A DNA stretch of 64,000 nucleotides from Afipia sp. 1NLS2 (GTDB taxonomy: Bacteria > Pseudomonadota > Alphaproteobacteria > Rhizobiales > Xanthobacteraceae). The stretch lies in the NCBI RefSeq assembly GCF_000178995.1, contig NZ_ADVZ01000001.1, positions 1,026,001 through 1,090,000 of the forward strand, given 5' to 3'. Position 1 is the stretch's first letter, and each line of letters opens with the position of its first letter. A program made the position numbers and the translations under genes. Under the pieces are notes generated by a model that was not told where the DNA came from, did no database searches, and was given only the letters and a program-made list of their open reading frames with translations. Of the stretch, positions 24,777-33,954 are shown piece after piece.

Positions 24777-25045
24777 TGGAGCAGGATGCACTTGTCACCG
24801 GCTTCTACGCGCCCGTCCATCGCGCATTGACCGAGCCGATCCTGCTCGGTGGCGCGCCGCGCGCGGTGGCGATCGTCAACGGTACGCTCGCCGCCGCCGT
24901 GGGGCTTGGGCTTCGCCTCTGGATCGTTGGCGGCGCGATCTGGCTGATCGGCCATGTCGCCGCTGTGTGGGCCGCGAAGCGCGATCCCGCCTTTGTCGAT
25001 GTGGTGCGCCGGCATCTCCGCTATCCGCAGCATCTGGTCTCGTGA
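24776..25045 (+). CDS. trbD: TrbD (VirB3-like) membrane protein
   Basis: This 89-residue protein has two hydrophobic helices and the VirB3/TrbD signature: FYAPVHRALTEPILLGGAPR at the start and ending in DVVRRHLRYPQHL. It is a small inner-membrane component of the mating pore, working with the TrbE ATPase encoded directly downstream. Confidence 0.93.
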   Translation: MEQDALVTGFYAPVHRALTEPILLGGAPRAVAIVNGTLAAAVGLGLRLWIVGGAIWLIGHVAAVWAAKRDPAFVDVVRRHLRYPQHLVS

Positions 25046-25055
25046 GGTTCGATCG

Positions 25056-27488
25056 ATGATGAATCTCGCAGAATACCGCCATCGCACGCAAAGCCTCGCC
25101 GACTTCCTGCCTTGGGCGGCGCTGGTCGAGAAGGGCGTCATCCTCAACAAGGACGGCTCTTTCCAGCGCACCGCGCGCTTCCGCGGACCCGATCTCGATT
25201 CCGCGACGCCGGCCGAGCTGGTGGCGATCACCTCGCGTCTGAACAACGCGCTCCGACGCCTCGGCTCCGGCTGGGCGGTGTTCATCGAGGCGCAGCGTGT
25301 GCCCGCCCATCGCTATCCCGTCGGGCAATTCCCCGACAGAACGTCGGACCTGGTCGACGCCGAACGTCGCGCGCAGTTCGAGGAGGAAGGCGCGCATTTC
25401 GAGAGCCGGTATTTCCTGACGCTGCTGTGGCTGCCGCCGGCCGACGACGCCGCGCGCGCCGAAAGTTGGCTCTATGAGGGCCGTTCCCATGCGGGTGCCG
25501 ATTGGCGCGCGGTGCTGGAAGGATTCAACGACCGCACCGATCGCGTGCTCGCGCTGATCGAGGGCTTCATGCCTGAAGCCGAGTGGCTCGATGACGGCGA
25601 GACTCTGACCTACCTGCATTCCTGCATCTCGACCCGTCGCCAGCGCGTGCGCGTGCCCGAAACGCCGATGTATCTCGACGCTATCCTGGTCGACGAGGAC
25701 TTGACGGGCGGGCTCGAACCACGGCTCGGCCACGCGCATCTGCGCACGCTCACCATCATGGGCTTCCCCTCGCAGACCTGGCCGGGCTTGCTCGACGACC
25801 TCAATCGCTTGGCCTTTCCCTACCGCTGGGCGACACGCGCCATCTGTCTCGACAAGACCGATGCGGCCAGGCTGCTCGGCAAGATCCGGCGCCAGTGGTT
25901 CGCCAAGCGCAAGTCGATCATGGCGATCTTGAAGGAGGTGATGACCAACGAAGCGTCGGTGCTGATGGACAGCGATGCCGCCAACAAGGCGCTCGACGCC
26001 GACGCCGCGCTGCAGGAGCTCGGCACCGACCTTGTCGGCGAGGCCTATGTCACCGCCACGGTAACGGTCTGGAGCGAGGACCCGCGGATCGCCGATGAGT
26101 GCCTGCGTCTGGTCGAGAAGACCATTCAGGGCCGCGACTTCACCTGCATGCGGGAGGGCGTCAACGCCATCGAGGCGTGGCTCGGATCGCTCCCCGGTCA
26201 TGTGTACGCCAATGTCCGCCAGCCGCCGGTTTCGACGCTCAACCTCGCACACATGATGCCGTTTTCGGCGGTCTGGGCCGGGCCGGAACGGGATGAGCAT
26301 TTCCAGGCGCCGCCGCTCTTCTTCGCTAGGACGGAAGGGTCCACGCCCTTCCGGTTTTCGCTGCACGTCGGCGATGTCGGCCACACTTTGATCGTCGGCC
26401 CGACTGGCGCCGGCAAGAGCGTGCTGCTGGCGCTGATGGCGCTGCAGTTCCGCCGCTATACCGGTGCGCAGGTCTTCGCCTTCGACTTCGGCGGCTCGAT
26501 CCGCGCGGCCGCGCTGGCGATGGACGGAGATTGGCATGATCTCGGTGGCGCGCTGGCCGACGACGCAAGCGCGCCAGTCGCCTTGCAGCCGCTGGCGCGC
26601 ATCGAAGCCGCCGGCGAGCGGGCTTGGGCAGCGGAATGGATCGCGGCGCTGCTTGCCCGCGAGTCCGTCCCCGTCACTCCCGAGCTGAAGGAGCACTTGT
26701 GGTCTGCCCTGACTTCGCTCGCCTCCGCGCCGGTTTTGGAGCGGACAATCACCGGCCTCTCTGTCCTCTTGCAGTCCAACGCGCTCAAGCAGGCGCTGCA
26801 GCCTTACACGGTGGCCGGACCTTGGGGCCGTTTGCTCGACGCCGAAACCGAACGCCTTGGCGAGGCGGAGGTGCAGGCCTTCGAGACCGAGGGCCTGATC
26901 GGCACCGGCGCGGCGCCCGCCGTGCTGTCCTATCTGTTTCACCGGATCGAAGATCGCTTCGACGGCCGGCCGACCTTGCTCATTGTCGACGAAGGCTGGC
27001 TCGCGCTCGACGACCCCGGTTTCGCCGGACAGTTGCGCGAGTGGCTGAAGACGCTGCGGAAGAAGAACGCCTCCGTCATCTTCGCCACCCAATCGCTCGC
27101 GGATATCGACGGCAGCACCATCGCACCCGCGATCATCGAGAGCTGCCCCACACGGATTCTGCTGCCGAACGAGCGTGCGCTCGAACCGCAGATCGCGGCG
27201 ATCTACCGGCGCTTCGGTCTCAATGACCGGCAGATCGAGGTTCTGAGCCGGGCAACGCCGAAGCGTGAATATTACTGCCAGTCGCGGCGCGGCAACCGGC
27301 TGTTCGAGCTCGGCCTCTCCGAAGTGGCGCTCGCCTTCACCGCCGCATCCTCAAAGACCGACCAAGCCGCCATCGATCAGATCCTCGCCGCCCATGGCCG
27401 CGAAGGCTTCGCCACTGCGTGGCTGCGCCGCGCGAACCTCGACTGGGCAGCCGACATGCTCACCCGTAACCAGGAGATTCCGTCATGA
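25056..27488 (+). CDS. trbE: Conjugal transfer ATPase TrbE (VirB4 family)
   Basis: This 810-residue protein begins MMNLAEYRHRTQSLADFLPW and has the VirB4/TrbE domain order, with Walker A LIVGPTGAGKSVLLALM at about 450 and Walker B TLLIVDEGWLALDD at about 640, followed by VIFATQSLADIDGS. It energises substrate and pilin movement at the inner membrane. The start is the first of two adjacent ATGs (25056), ten bases after trbD. Its end overlaps trbJ by ATGA. Confidence 0.95.
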   Translation: MMNLAEYRHRTQSLADFLPWAALVEKGVILNKDGSFQRTARFRGPDLDSATPAELVAITSRLNNALRRLGSGWAVFIEAQRVPAHRYPVGQFPDRTSDLVDAERRAQFEEEGAHFESRYFLTLLWLPPADDAARAESWLYEGRSHAGADWRAVLEGFNDRTDRVLALIEGFMPEAEWLDDGETLTYLHSCISTRRQRVRVPETPMYLDAILVDEDLTGGLEPRLGHAHLRTLTIMGFPSQTWPGLLDDLNRLAFPYRWATRAICLDKTDAARLLGKIRRQWFAKRKSIMAILKEVMTNEASVLMDSDAANKALDADAALQELGTDLVGEAYVTATVTVWSEDPRIADECLRLVEKTIQGRDFTCMREGVNAIEAWLGSLPGHVYANVRQPPVSTLNLAHMMPFSAVWAGPERDEHFQAPPLFFARTEGSTPFRFSLHVGDVGHTLIVGPTGAGKSVLLALMALQFRRYTGAQVFAFDFGGSIRAAALAMDGDWHDLGGALADDASAPVALQPLARIEAAGERAWAAEWIAALLARESVPVTPELKEHLWSALTSLASAPVLERTITGLSVLLQSNALKQALQPYTVAGPWGRLLDAETERLGEAEVQAFETEGLIGTGAAPAVLSYLFHRIEDRFDGRPTLLIVDEGWLALDDPGFAGQLREWLKTLRKKNASVIFATQSLADIDGSTIAPAIIESCPTRILLPNERALEPQIAAIYRRFGLNDRQIEVLSRATPKREYYCQSRRGNRLFELGLSEVALAFTAASSKTDQAAIDQILAAHGREGFATAWLRRANLDWAADMLTRNQEIPS

Positions 27489-28228
27489 TTATGCGTCGCC
27501 TGCGCGCCGGTCTCACCGCCGGCGTCGCCGCCTTATCCATCGCCGGCGTCAGCGTCCCCGCGCACGCGCAATGGATCGTCTTCGATCCGACCAACTACGC
27601 GCAGAACATCCTGACCGCCGCGCGCGAGCTTCAGCAAGTCAACAACGAAATCCACATGCTGGAGAACCAGGCGACATCGCTGATCAATCAGGCGCGCAAT
27701 CTCGCAAGCCTACCGTATTCATCGCTTGCGACCCTCGAACAGTCGATCGCCCAGACACAGCAGCTTCTCACGCAGGCGCAGCGCATCGCTTACAGCGTGA
27801 GCACGATCGACCAGGCGTTCACACAACAATATCCGCAAGCCTATTCGAGCGGGACTTCATCGCAGCAGCTTCTTACCGACGCGCAATCACGCTGGCAGAA
27901 CGCGCGCGCCGGATTCCAAGACACCATGCGCGTGCAAGCCGGCGTCGTACAGAACCTCGACTCGACGCGCACCCAGATCGATGCACTGGTGACAGCCAGC
28001 CAGGGCGCGACCGGCGCGCTCCAAGCCGCGCAGTCCGGCAATCAGCTCGTCGCCATCCAGACCAAGCAGCTCGCCGACCTCACCGCCGTCATGGCATCGA
28101 TCGCGCGCGCCCAGAGCCTGGACGCCGCGCGGACGCTCGAGACCCAGGCACAAGCGCAGGCGCAGATGCAGAACTTCCTCAACTACGGCTCCGGTTATCA
28201 GCCGGGCTCCGCGCAGATGTTTCACTGA
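27485..28228 (+). CDS. trbJ: TrbJ (VirB5-like) transfer protein
   Basis: This 247-residue protein has a signal peptide (cleavage near PAHAQW), then FDPTNYAQNILTAARELQQVNNEIHMLENQ and long amphipathic, Gln-rich helices, the TrbJ/VirB5 pattern. VirB5-type proteins are periplasmic, minor pilus-tip components. It is coupled to trbE and to trbK by overlaps. Confidence 0.92.
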   Translation: MIMRRLRAGLTAGVAALSIAGVSVPAHAQWIVFDPTNYAQNILTAARELQQVNNEIHMLENQATSLINQARNLASLPYSSLATLEQSIAQTQQLLTQAQRIAYSVSTIDQAFTQQYPQAYSSGTSSQQLLTDAQSRWQNARAGFQDTMRVQAGVVQNLDSTRTQIDALVTASQGATGALQAAQSGNQLVAIQTKQLADLTAVMASIARAQSLDAARTLETQAQAQAQMQNFLNYGSGYQPGSAQMFH

Positions 28229-28542
28229 TGCGGGGCCGTCTCCTCAATCTCCCCGCAGTCGCGCGCGCCGTCGGCTTCGCCCTGGTCGTCATCGCAATCG
28301 TCGCAGCCACGCTGCACTTTCGTGAGGCTCCCTCTCGCCCGCGGGACCAGACTGCGAGTCCTGCAGACACCTCCGATCCGCGCTCTGACGAACTGAAGCG
28401 GTGCCAGCTCCTCGCGAGCGAGGCGAAGGATGACGCGGCCTGCGAAGCCGCATGGGCCGAGAACCGCCGCCGTTTCTTCAGCTATCGGCCGACGCCCAAC
28501 GCGACGACGCCCGCGGCATCAGCCAAATCTCCCGACAGGTAA
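28228..28542 (+). CDS. TrbK-alt putative entry exclusion protein
   Basis: This 104-residue protein has one N-terminal membrane helix and the conserved block LKRCQLLASEAKDDAACEAAWAENRRRFF with two cysteines, typical of the TrbK-alt family. It stands between trbJ and trbL, where entry-exclusion proteins occur in these operons. It probably stops redundant transfer into cells that already carry the element; this is inferred from family and position. Confidence 0.88.
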   Translation: MRGRLLNLPAVARAVGFALVVIAIVAATLHFREAPSRPRDQTASPADTSDPRSDELKRCQLLASEAKDDAACEAAWAENRRRFFSYRPTPNATTPAASAKSPDR

Positions 28543-28547
28543 ACACA

Positions 28548-29813
28548 ATGGGCGGCACCGGCGTCATCGACAATTTCTTGGGGACGTTCACCCAATACAT
28601 CGATTCCGGATTTGGACTGGTCCAGGGCGATGTGCGGTGGCTCGCCGGCGTTCTCATCGCCATCGACATCACGCTCGCCGGCCTCTTCTGGGCGATGGCG
28701 CCGGACGAGGATGTGCTCGCACGCCTTATCAAGAAGACGCTCTACATCGGCGTCTTCGCCTTCATCATCGGCAACTACAACAACCTTGCGCAGATCATCT
28801 ACAACAGCTTCGCCGGGCTCGGCATCGAAGCGGGCGGCGGCACCATCAACGCCTCCCAGCTTCTTCAGCCCGGCAAGATCGCCGAGGTCGGTATCGACGC
28901 CGGCAAGCCGATCCTCACCGCGATCTCCGGGATGATGGGTTTCACCAGCGTCTTCGCGAACCTGGTGCAGATCATCATCCTGCTCGTCGCCTGGCTGATC
29001 GTCATCATCAGCTTCTTCGTCATGGCGATCCAGCTCTTCGTCAGCCTGATCGAGTTCAAGCTGACGACACTCGCAGGGTTTGTTCTCGTCCCCTTCGGGC
29101 TGTTCGGCCGCACCGCGTTTCTCGCAGAGCGCGTGCTCGGCAACGTGGTGTCGTCCGGCATCAAGATCCTGGTGCTCGCCGTCATCATCGGCATCGGCTC
29201 GACGATCTTCAATCAGTTCACCAGCGGCTTCAACAGTCCGCCGACGATCTCCGACGCGCTGACGCTCATCCTGGCGGCGCTCTCGCTGCTCGGCCTCACG
29301 ATCTTCGGTCCTGGCATCGCCAACGGCCTGATCGCCGGAGGTCCGCAACTGGGTGCCGGCGCCGCGGTCGGCACGGGTCTCGCGGCGGCGGGTATCGGCG
29401 CCGCCGGGATTGCAGCCACCACGGGCGGACTCGCCGCCGCGGGTGGTGCGATCGCGGGCACGGCGCGCGCGGGCGCATCCGTCGCCGGCGGCGCCACCGC
29501 CGCCTATCGCGCCGGAGGCGCGACCGGTGTCGCTCAGGCCGCCGGGTCGGTGGCGATGAGCCCGCTTCGCCGCGTTGCGGCCAGCCTGAAAGAGAGCTTC
29601 GCATCGGGCGAGCGCGCTATGATGCGCGGAGGCGCGCCAGCGAGCGCCGGCAGTGCGGGATCCTCGATACCTTCAGACGGTCCGCCCGCCTGGGCGCAGC
29701 GCATGAAGCGGAGTCAGACCATCAGCCGTGGCGTGTCCGCCGCCGACCACGCCATCCGCTCCGGCGACCGGGCGAGCGGCGGTCACCGGATCGACCTCTC
29801 GGAGGGGGATTAG
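28548..29813 (+). CDS. trbL: TrbL (VirB6-like) polytopic membrane protein
   Basis: This 421-residue protein starts MGGTGVIDNFLGTFTQYIDSG and has six or more membrane helices in the first 270 residues, then a Gly/Ala-rich low-complexity region and a basic hydrophilic tail, as usual for TrbL. It forms part of the inner-membrane channel. The ATG at 28548 is the first with the conserved N-terminus; the frame is open further upstream only as a shadow of trbK. Confidence 0.93.
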   Translation: MGGTGVIDNFLGTFTQYIDSGFGLVQGDVRWLAGVLIAIDITLAGLFWAMAPDEDVLARLIKKTLYIGVFAFIIGNYNNLAQIIYNSFAGLGIEAGGGTINASQLLQPGKIAEVGIDAGKPILTAISGMMGFTSVFANLVQIIILLVAWLIVIISFFVMAIQLFVSLIEFKLTTLAGFVLVPFGLFGRTAFLAERVLGNVVSSGIKILVLAVIIGIGSTIFNQFTSGFNSPPTISDALTLILAALSLLGLTIFGPGIANGLIAGGPQLGAGAAVGTGLAAAGIGAAGIAATTGGLAAAGGAIAGTARAGASVAGGATAAYRAGGATGVAQAAGSVAMSPLRRVAASLKESFASGERAMMRGGAPASAGSAGSSIPSDGPPAWAQRMKRSQTISRGVSAADHAIRSGDRASGGHRIDLSEGD

Positions 29814-29816
29814 CCC

Positions 29817-30497
29817 ATGTTCAAACGATCCACCGTGCGCTACGGCAAAACGCCCGAGCCGGAGACACCGTATCAAAAGGCCGGCCAGGTCTGGGACGAG
29901 CGGATCGGTTCCGCCCGGGTTCAGGCGAAGAATTGGCGGCTCGCTTTCTTCGGAGCATTGGCGCTAAGCGGCGGCCTCGCCAGTGGGCTGGTCTGGCAAT
30001 CGGCCCGTGGGACTATCACCCCTTGGGTCGTGCAGGTCGACAGGCTGGGCCAGGCGCAGGCCATCGCACCGGCGGTCGCCGACTATCAGCCAACCGATCC
30101 GCAGATCGCCTGGCATCTCGCTCGGTTCATCGATGAGGTGCGCAGCATTCCCGCCGACCCCGTCGTGCTGCGGCAAGACTGGCTCGACGCCTACAACTAC
30201 GTCACCGACAAGGGCGCGCTGGCGCTCAACGATTATGCCCGCACCAACGATCCATTCTCGAAGGTCGGGAAGACGCAGGTGTCCGTCGAGGTGGCGAGCG
30301 TGATCCGCGCCTCCGACAGCAGCTTCCGCGTCGAATGGGTCGAGCGGCGCTATGTCGACAACGCGCTCGCCGCCACGGAGCGCTGGAGCGCGATCCTCAC
30401 CATCGTTGTGCAGACGCCGACCGACGCCGATCGGCTGAAGAAAAATCCGCTCGGCGTCTACGTCCACGCCCTCAACTGGTCAAAGGAGCTCGGATGA
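29817..30497 (+). CDS. trbF: TrbF (VirB8-like) protein
   Basis: This 226-residue protein has a short cytosolic N-terminus with TPYQKAGQVWDERIGSA, one membrane helix and a periplasmic domain including VEWVERRYVDNALAATERWSAIL and NPLGVYVHALNWSKEL, the VirB8/TrbF fold. It is an assembly factor of the pore. ATG 29817 follows the trbL stop by 3 bp and its TGA overlaps the trbG ATG. Confidence 0.95.
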   Translation: MFKRSTVRYGKTPEPETPYQKAGQVWDERIGSARVQAKNWRLAFFGALALSGGLASGLVWQSARGTITPWVVQVDRLGQAQAIAPAVADYQPTDPQIAWHLARFIDEVRSIPADPVVLRQDWLDAYNYVTDKGALALNDYARTNDPFSKVGKTQVSVEVASVIRASDSSFRVEWVERRYVDNALAATERWSAILTIVVQTPTDADRLKKNPLGVYVHALNWSKELG

Positions 30498-31483
30498 TGC
30501 GCTCGCTGCCTCTCGCAACCCTTCTGCTTGTTTCGACGTCCCTGGCAGCGTGCTCGACGTGGAAGCCGCCCGAGATCACCTACGATGACACGCCGAAGCA
30601 AGCTGTGCTTCAGCCCGATCCACCCAAGCCTGTGCAGATCGTCGAGCTGCCGAAGCCGCTGCCTCTGCCCGGCCAGCTCAAGCGGCTGCCGGGTTCGGCG
30701 AAAACGCGGCCAGAGTCCCCTGATCCGCACGTGCGCGTCGACCAGGCGAATGGCGCCGCGCGCGTTCAGCCGACACGGGCGGGATATCTCAACGCCATTC
30801 AGGTCTATCCGTTCTCCGACGGCGCGCTCTACCAGGTCTACGGCGCGCCCGGCGAAATCACCGACATCGCGCTTGAGCCGGGCGAGCAGCTTGTCGGCTC
30901 CGGCCCCGTCGCGGCGGGCGACACCGTGCGATGGATCATCGGCGACACGGAGAGCGGCACCGGCGCGGCCAAGCGCATCCACATTCTCGTCAAGCCAACG
31001 CGCGCCGATCTCATCAGCAACCTCGTCATCAACACCGATCGGCGGACCTATCACCTCGAGCTGCATTCCGACGAGAAGACCTACATGGCATCGGTCTCCT
31101 GGGCCTATGCGCAAGACCAGCTCATCGCCCTTCGTCAGCAGAACGCGGCAGCCGACGCTGCGACGCCCGTGGCGACCGGAGTCGATATCAACGCGCTGAA
31201 CTTCCGTTACCGCATCGAGGGCGACAATCCCGCGTGGCGGCCGCTGCGCGCGTTCGACGACGGCCGGCAGGTGTTCATCGAGTTTCCGAGCGGCATCAGC
31301 CAGGGCGAGTTGCCGCCGCTCTGGGTCATCGGCGCCGAAGGCGACGGCCAGCTCGTCAACTACCGCGTCAAAGGCAATCACATGATCGTCGATCGGCTGT
31401 TCGCCGCGGCCGAACTCAAGCTCGGCGGCAAACATCAGCAACTCGTGCGCATTGTCCGCACGGACGGGAGGCCGCAGTCGTGA
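30494..31483 (+). CDS. trbG: TrbG (VirB9-like) protein
   Basis: This 329-residue protein has a lipoprotein-like signal (LVSTSLAACSTW, possible lipobox Cys), a Pro-rich linker and the VirB9 domain with LNAIQVYPFSDGALYQVYGAPGEITDIALEPGEQL and FNFRYRIEG-like segments near the C-terminus (LNFRYRIEGDNPAW). It is part of the outer-membrane core complex with TrbI. Confidence 0.94.
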   Translation: MMRSLPLATLLLVSTSLAACSTWKPPEITYDDTPKQAVLQPDPPKPVQIVELPKPLPLPGQLKRLPGSAKTRPESPDPHVRVDQANGAARVQPTRAGYLNAIQVYPFSDGALYQVYGAPGEITDIALEPGEQLVGSGPVAAGDTVRWIIGDTESGTGAAKRIHILVKPTRADLISNLVINTDRRTYHLELHSDEKTYMASVSWAYAQDQLIALRQQNAAADAATPVATGVDINALNFRYRIEGDNPAWRPLRAFDDGRQVFIEFPSGISQGELPPLWVIGAEGDGQLVNYRVKGNHMIVDRLFAAAELKLGGKHQQLVRIVRTDGRPQS

Positions 31484-32652
31484 CGGATGGAGCCCGTGAA
31501 GAAGGCGGGCCGACTGAAGGCAGTCGCCCGCCCGAAGAGATGCGGCTGCGGTCGAGCCGACCGCCGGTCACCCGTCTATCGCGAAGAGTGCTCCTCGGTC
31601 TGGGCACGGCAGCGGCGCTCGGCATCGGCGGCGCATTGTTCTTCGCTCTGAAGCCGCAGCATCAGAGCGCGGGCTCCGAACTCTACAACACGAACAACCG
31701 CAACACGCCCGATGGCCTGGCGAATCTTCCCCGGGATTACGCGGGGCTGCCCAAGCCCGCACCGCAGCTCGGCCCGCCGCTTCCCGGCGATCTCGGCAAG
31801 CCGATCCTCAGTAGCGGAGCCCTAGCCCCCGGCATGCCGGCCGGCACCGATCCCGAACAGCAGCGGATCGCCCAAGAACAAGAGGCGGCGCGGACCAGTC
31901 GTCTCTTCACGACGACGAATGTCCGCCAAACTGGCGAAACGACCACGGCGCCAACTCCGGCCGGCGTGACGCCTGCCGTAGCGACGGCGGGTTCAAACGA
32001 CCTGACCTCGCAGGATCATAAGCTCGCGTTTCTCAACGGCGCCGTCGACCGTCGCACCACGAGCCCGGACCGCGTCCAACCCGCCGCCAGCAAATACATT
32101 CTGCAAGCGGGCGCGGTGGTCCCCGCGGCGCTGATCACCGGCCTTCGCTCCGACCTTCCCGGTCAGGTTACCGCTCAGGTGACGGAAGACGTCTATGACA
32201 GCCCGACGGGAAAGCTCCTTCTGATCCCGCAAGGCGCGCGCCTGGTCGGGCAGTACGACGCGCAGATCGCCTTTGGGCAAACGCGCGCGCTGCTCGTCTG
32301 GAATCGCCTAATCATGCCGAACGGCCGCTCAATCGTGCTGGAACGTCAGCCGGGCGTCGATACCGAAGGCTATGCCGGCCTCGAGGACGAGGTCGACAAC
32401 CATTGGGGCATGCTGTTCAAGGCGGCGATCCTCTCCACGCTCTTGAGCGTCGGCTCCGAAGCGGGCACGAGCAACAGCGAGAACAATCTGGCGCAGGCGA
32501 TCCGACAGGGCGCGTCGCAGAGCTTCAGTCAGGTCGGCGAACAAGTCGTCGGGCGCTCTCTCAACATTCAGCCGACGATCACCATCAGGCCGGGCTTCCC
32601 CGTGCGCGTGATGGTCACCCACGATCTCGTTCTCGAACCGTATGGTTCATAA
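31480..32652 (+). CDS. trbI: TrbI (VirB10-like) protein
   Basis: This 390-residue protein starts at GTG 31480, overlapping the trbG stop. It has a cytosolic Pro-rich N-terminus, one membrane helix (about 40-60), a Pro-rich periplasmic linker and the VirB10 domain with ILQAGAVVPAALITGLRSDLPGQ, LLLIPQGARLVGQYD and FPVRVMVTHDLVL at the end. It spans the envelope and gates the channel. Confidence 0.95.
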   Translation: MTDGAREEGGPTEGSRPPEEMRLRSSRPPVTRLSRRVLLGLGTAAALGIGGALFFALKPQHQSAGSELYNTNNRNTPDGLANLPRDYAGLPKPAPQLGPPLPGDLGKPILSSGALAPGMPAGTDPEQQRIAQEQEAARTSRLFTTTNVRQTGETTTAPTPAGVTPAVATAGSNDLTSQDHKLAFLNGAVDRRTTSPDRVQPAASKYILQAGAVVPAALITGLRSDLPGQVTAQVTEDVYDSPTGKLLLIPQGARLVGQYDAQIAFGQTRALLVWNRLIMPNGRSIVLERQPGVDTEGYAGLEDEVDNHWGMLFKAAILSTLLSVGSEAGTSNSENNLAQAIRQGASQSFSQVGEQVVGRSLNIQPTITIRPGFPVRVMVTHDLVLEPYGS

Positions 32653-32662
32653 GGAATCAGGC

Positions 32663-32932
32663 ATGGCAAAGCTGAAACTCGGAACAATCCCGGACGACAA
32701 GCCGATCAAGCTGACCATCGAGCTGCCAGCGGCCGTGCATCGCGATCTCGTCGCCTACGCCAATGTCCTTGGCCGCGAAACCGGCCAGGGAGCGGTCGAG
32801 CCGGCGAAGCTGATCGGCCCGATGCTGGCGCGGTTCATGGCGACGGACCGCGCCTTCGCGAAATCGCAGCGCGCGAGTTCGGCGGCGCAGCGGCAGCAAC
32901 CAGAGAGAGCGAGCTCAGAAAAGACGGCGTAA
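32663..32932 (+). CDS. DUF2274 protein
   Basis: This 89-residue protein begins MAKLKLGTIPDDKPIKLTIELPAAVHRDLVAYA, an RHH-like pattern characteristic of DUF2274, and closes the trb operon in this ICE family. The function is unknown; a regulatory or relaxosome-accessory role has been supposed for the family on the basis of fold. Its last 18 bases overlap the end of the convergent LysR gene. Confidence 0.85.
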   Translation: MAKLKLGTIPDDKPIKLTIELPAAVHRDLVAYANVLGRETGQGAVEPAKLIGPMLARFMATDRAFAKSQRASSAAQRQQPERASSEKTA

Positions 32933-33802
32933 CCGGGCTTCATCGCGCATGAAGGCGACGAACCTTCCGACCGCAGGATCTTCCGCTTGCGGACTCCACG
33001 CGAGCTCCACCTGAACCCAGGCGTTCTCCTCGTGGATCGCGCGATAGGCAATCCCGGGGAACGTGACCTCGGACTGGCTTTTAGTGACGAGCGTGATGCC
33101 GAATCCGGCCGCGACCAGCGCGAAAATGCATTGCTTGCTGGCGGCGTGCGTATGGAAGCGTGCGCCGCATCCCATAAGCGAAGCGTAGAACTCGCGAGCC
33201 AACTGGCTGTTGTCCCACCCCTGCACGAGCAAGATCTCCTTCCTCACGCACTCCCAATCGAGCGTCTCCTGCTCGAGCAGGGGGTGCCCGCAGGGCATCG
33301 CTGCGAGCAGCCGCTCCCGATAGAGCGGCGCGGACGCCGCATCAGCCCAAAGCGTATGTCTCGTCATCAGCGCCACATCGATGCGGCGCTCCTGCATGGC
33401 AGCCTGAGTCTCCCACTCGTTCAGCTCCGACACCGTGAGCGCGACCTCCGAATGCCGCTTTCGCCACCGGCTCAACAAATCGCGCAGCGGTTCGCCAACC
33501 GGCGGCATTCGCACGGCGAGACGCACCTCGCCTACAATGCCGTTGCCGTTCCGATCACCAGCTTCTCTGATTGCCTCGAGCTCGGCCAGCGCGCGACGGA
33601 TATGAGGCATTACCGCCTTGCCGCCCGAGGTCAAACGGACACCCGCGTGCCCACGTTCGAAAAGCGCGAGACCGAGCTCGTCCTCGAATCGCCCAACGCG
33701 GCGGCTGATAGTGGAGCTGTTGACTCCGAGCGACTCGGCGGCCCTCGTAAAGTTACCAGCCGTCGCCGACGCATCGAGGTACATGAGATCGCGGATCTCC
33801 AT
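32915..33802 (-). CDS. LysR-family transcriptional regulator
   Basis: This 295-residue protein has a winged HTH at residues 1-60 (FTRAAESLGVNSSTISRRVGRFEDELGLALFERG) and a periplasmic-binding-type effector domain (about 90-290). It lies convergent to the trb operon and 152 bp from the end of luxI on the same strand. LysR regulators occupy this same place in several trb-type ICEs and may link transfer to a metabolite; the ligand and targets are not visible. Confidence 0.9.
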   Translation of the reverse strand: MEIRDLMYLDASATAGNFTRAAESLGVNSSTISRRVGRFEDELGLALFERGHAGVRLTSGGKAVMPHIRRALAELEAIREAGDRNGNGIVGEVRLAVRMPPVGEPLRDLLSRWRKRHSEVALTVSELNEWETQAAMQERRIDVALMTRHTLWADAASAPLYRERLLAAMPCGHPLLEQETLDWECVRKEILLVQGWDNSQLAREFYASLMGCGARFHTHAASKQCIFALVAAGFGITLVTKSQSEVTFPGIAYRAIHEENAWVQVELAWSPQAEDPAVGRFVAFMRDEARLRRLF

Positions 33803-33846
33803 GTCCGGCAGCCCCTACAGACTCTCCTACGTGCCTCCCGCGGTGG

Positions 33847-33948
33847 GATCGGCAGCCGAAGCTGGCTCCATGCACAATCGGGTGGGGTCTCCAGCGAAGC
33901 CACACGGCACCCGTGGTGATCGCCCCTCCGGTCTTGCGGCTGCCGATC
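33847..33948. repeat. 12-bp inverted repeat between lysR and luxI
   Basis: GATCGGCAGCCG (33847-33858) and CGGCTGCCGATC (33937-33948) are perfect inverted copies 78 bp apart, placed in the intergenic region downstream of luxI and upstream of the lysR start. They could pair in RNA as a termination/processing stem or be bound as a looped operator. Confidence 0.4.
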
Positions 33949-33954
33949 GGAGTT

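Noticed and set aside
24876-27092. 738-codon open frame on the minus strand opposite trbD/trbE
   Set aside because: A shadow of TrbE; no known domain and no start signal.
28430-30136. 568-codon frame overlapping trbL and trbF on the same strand
   Set aside because: Arg/His-rich out-of-frame translation of two well-supported genes.
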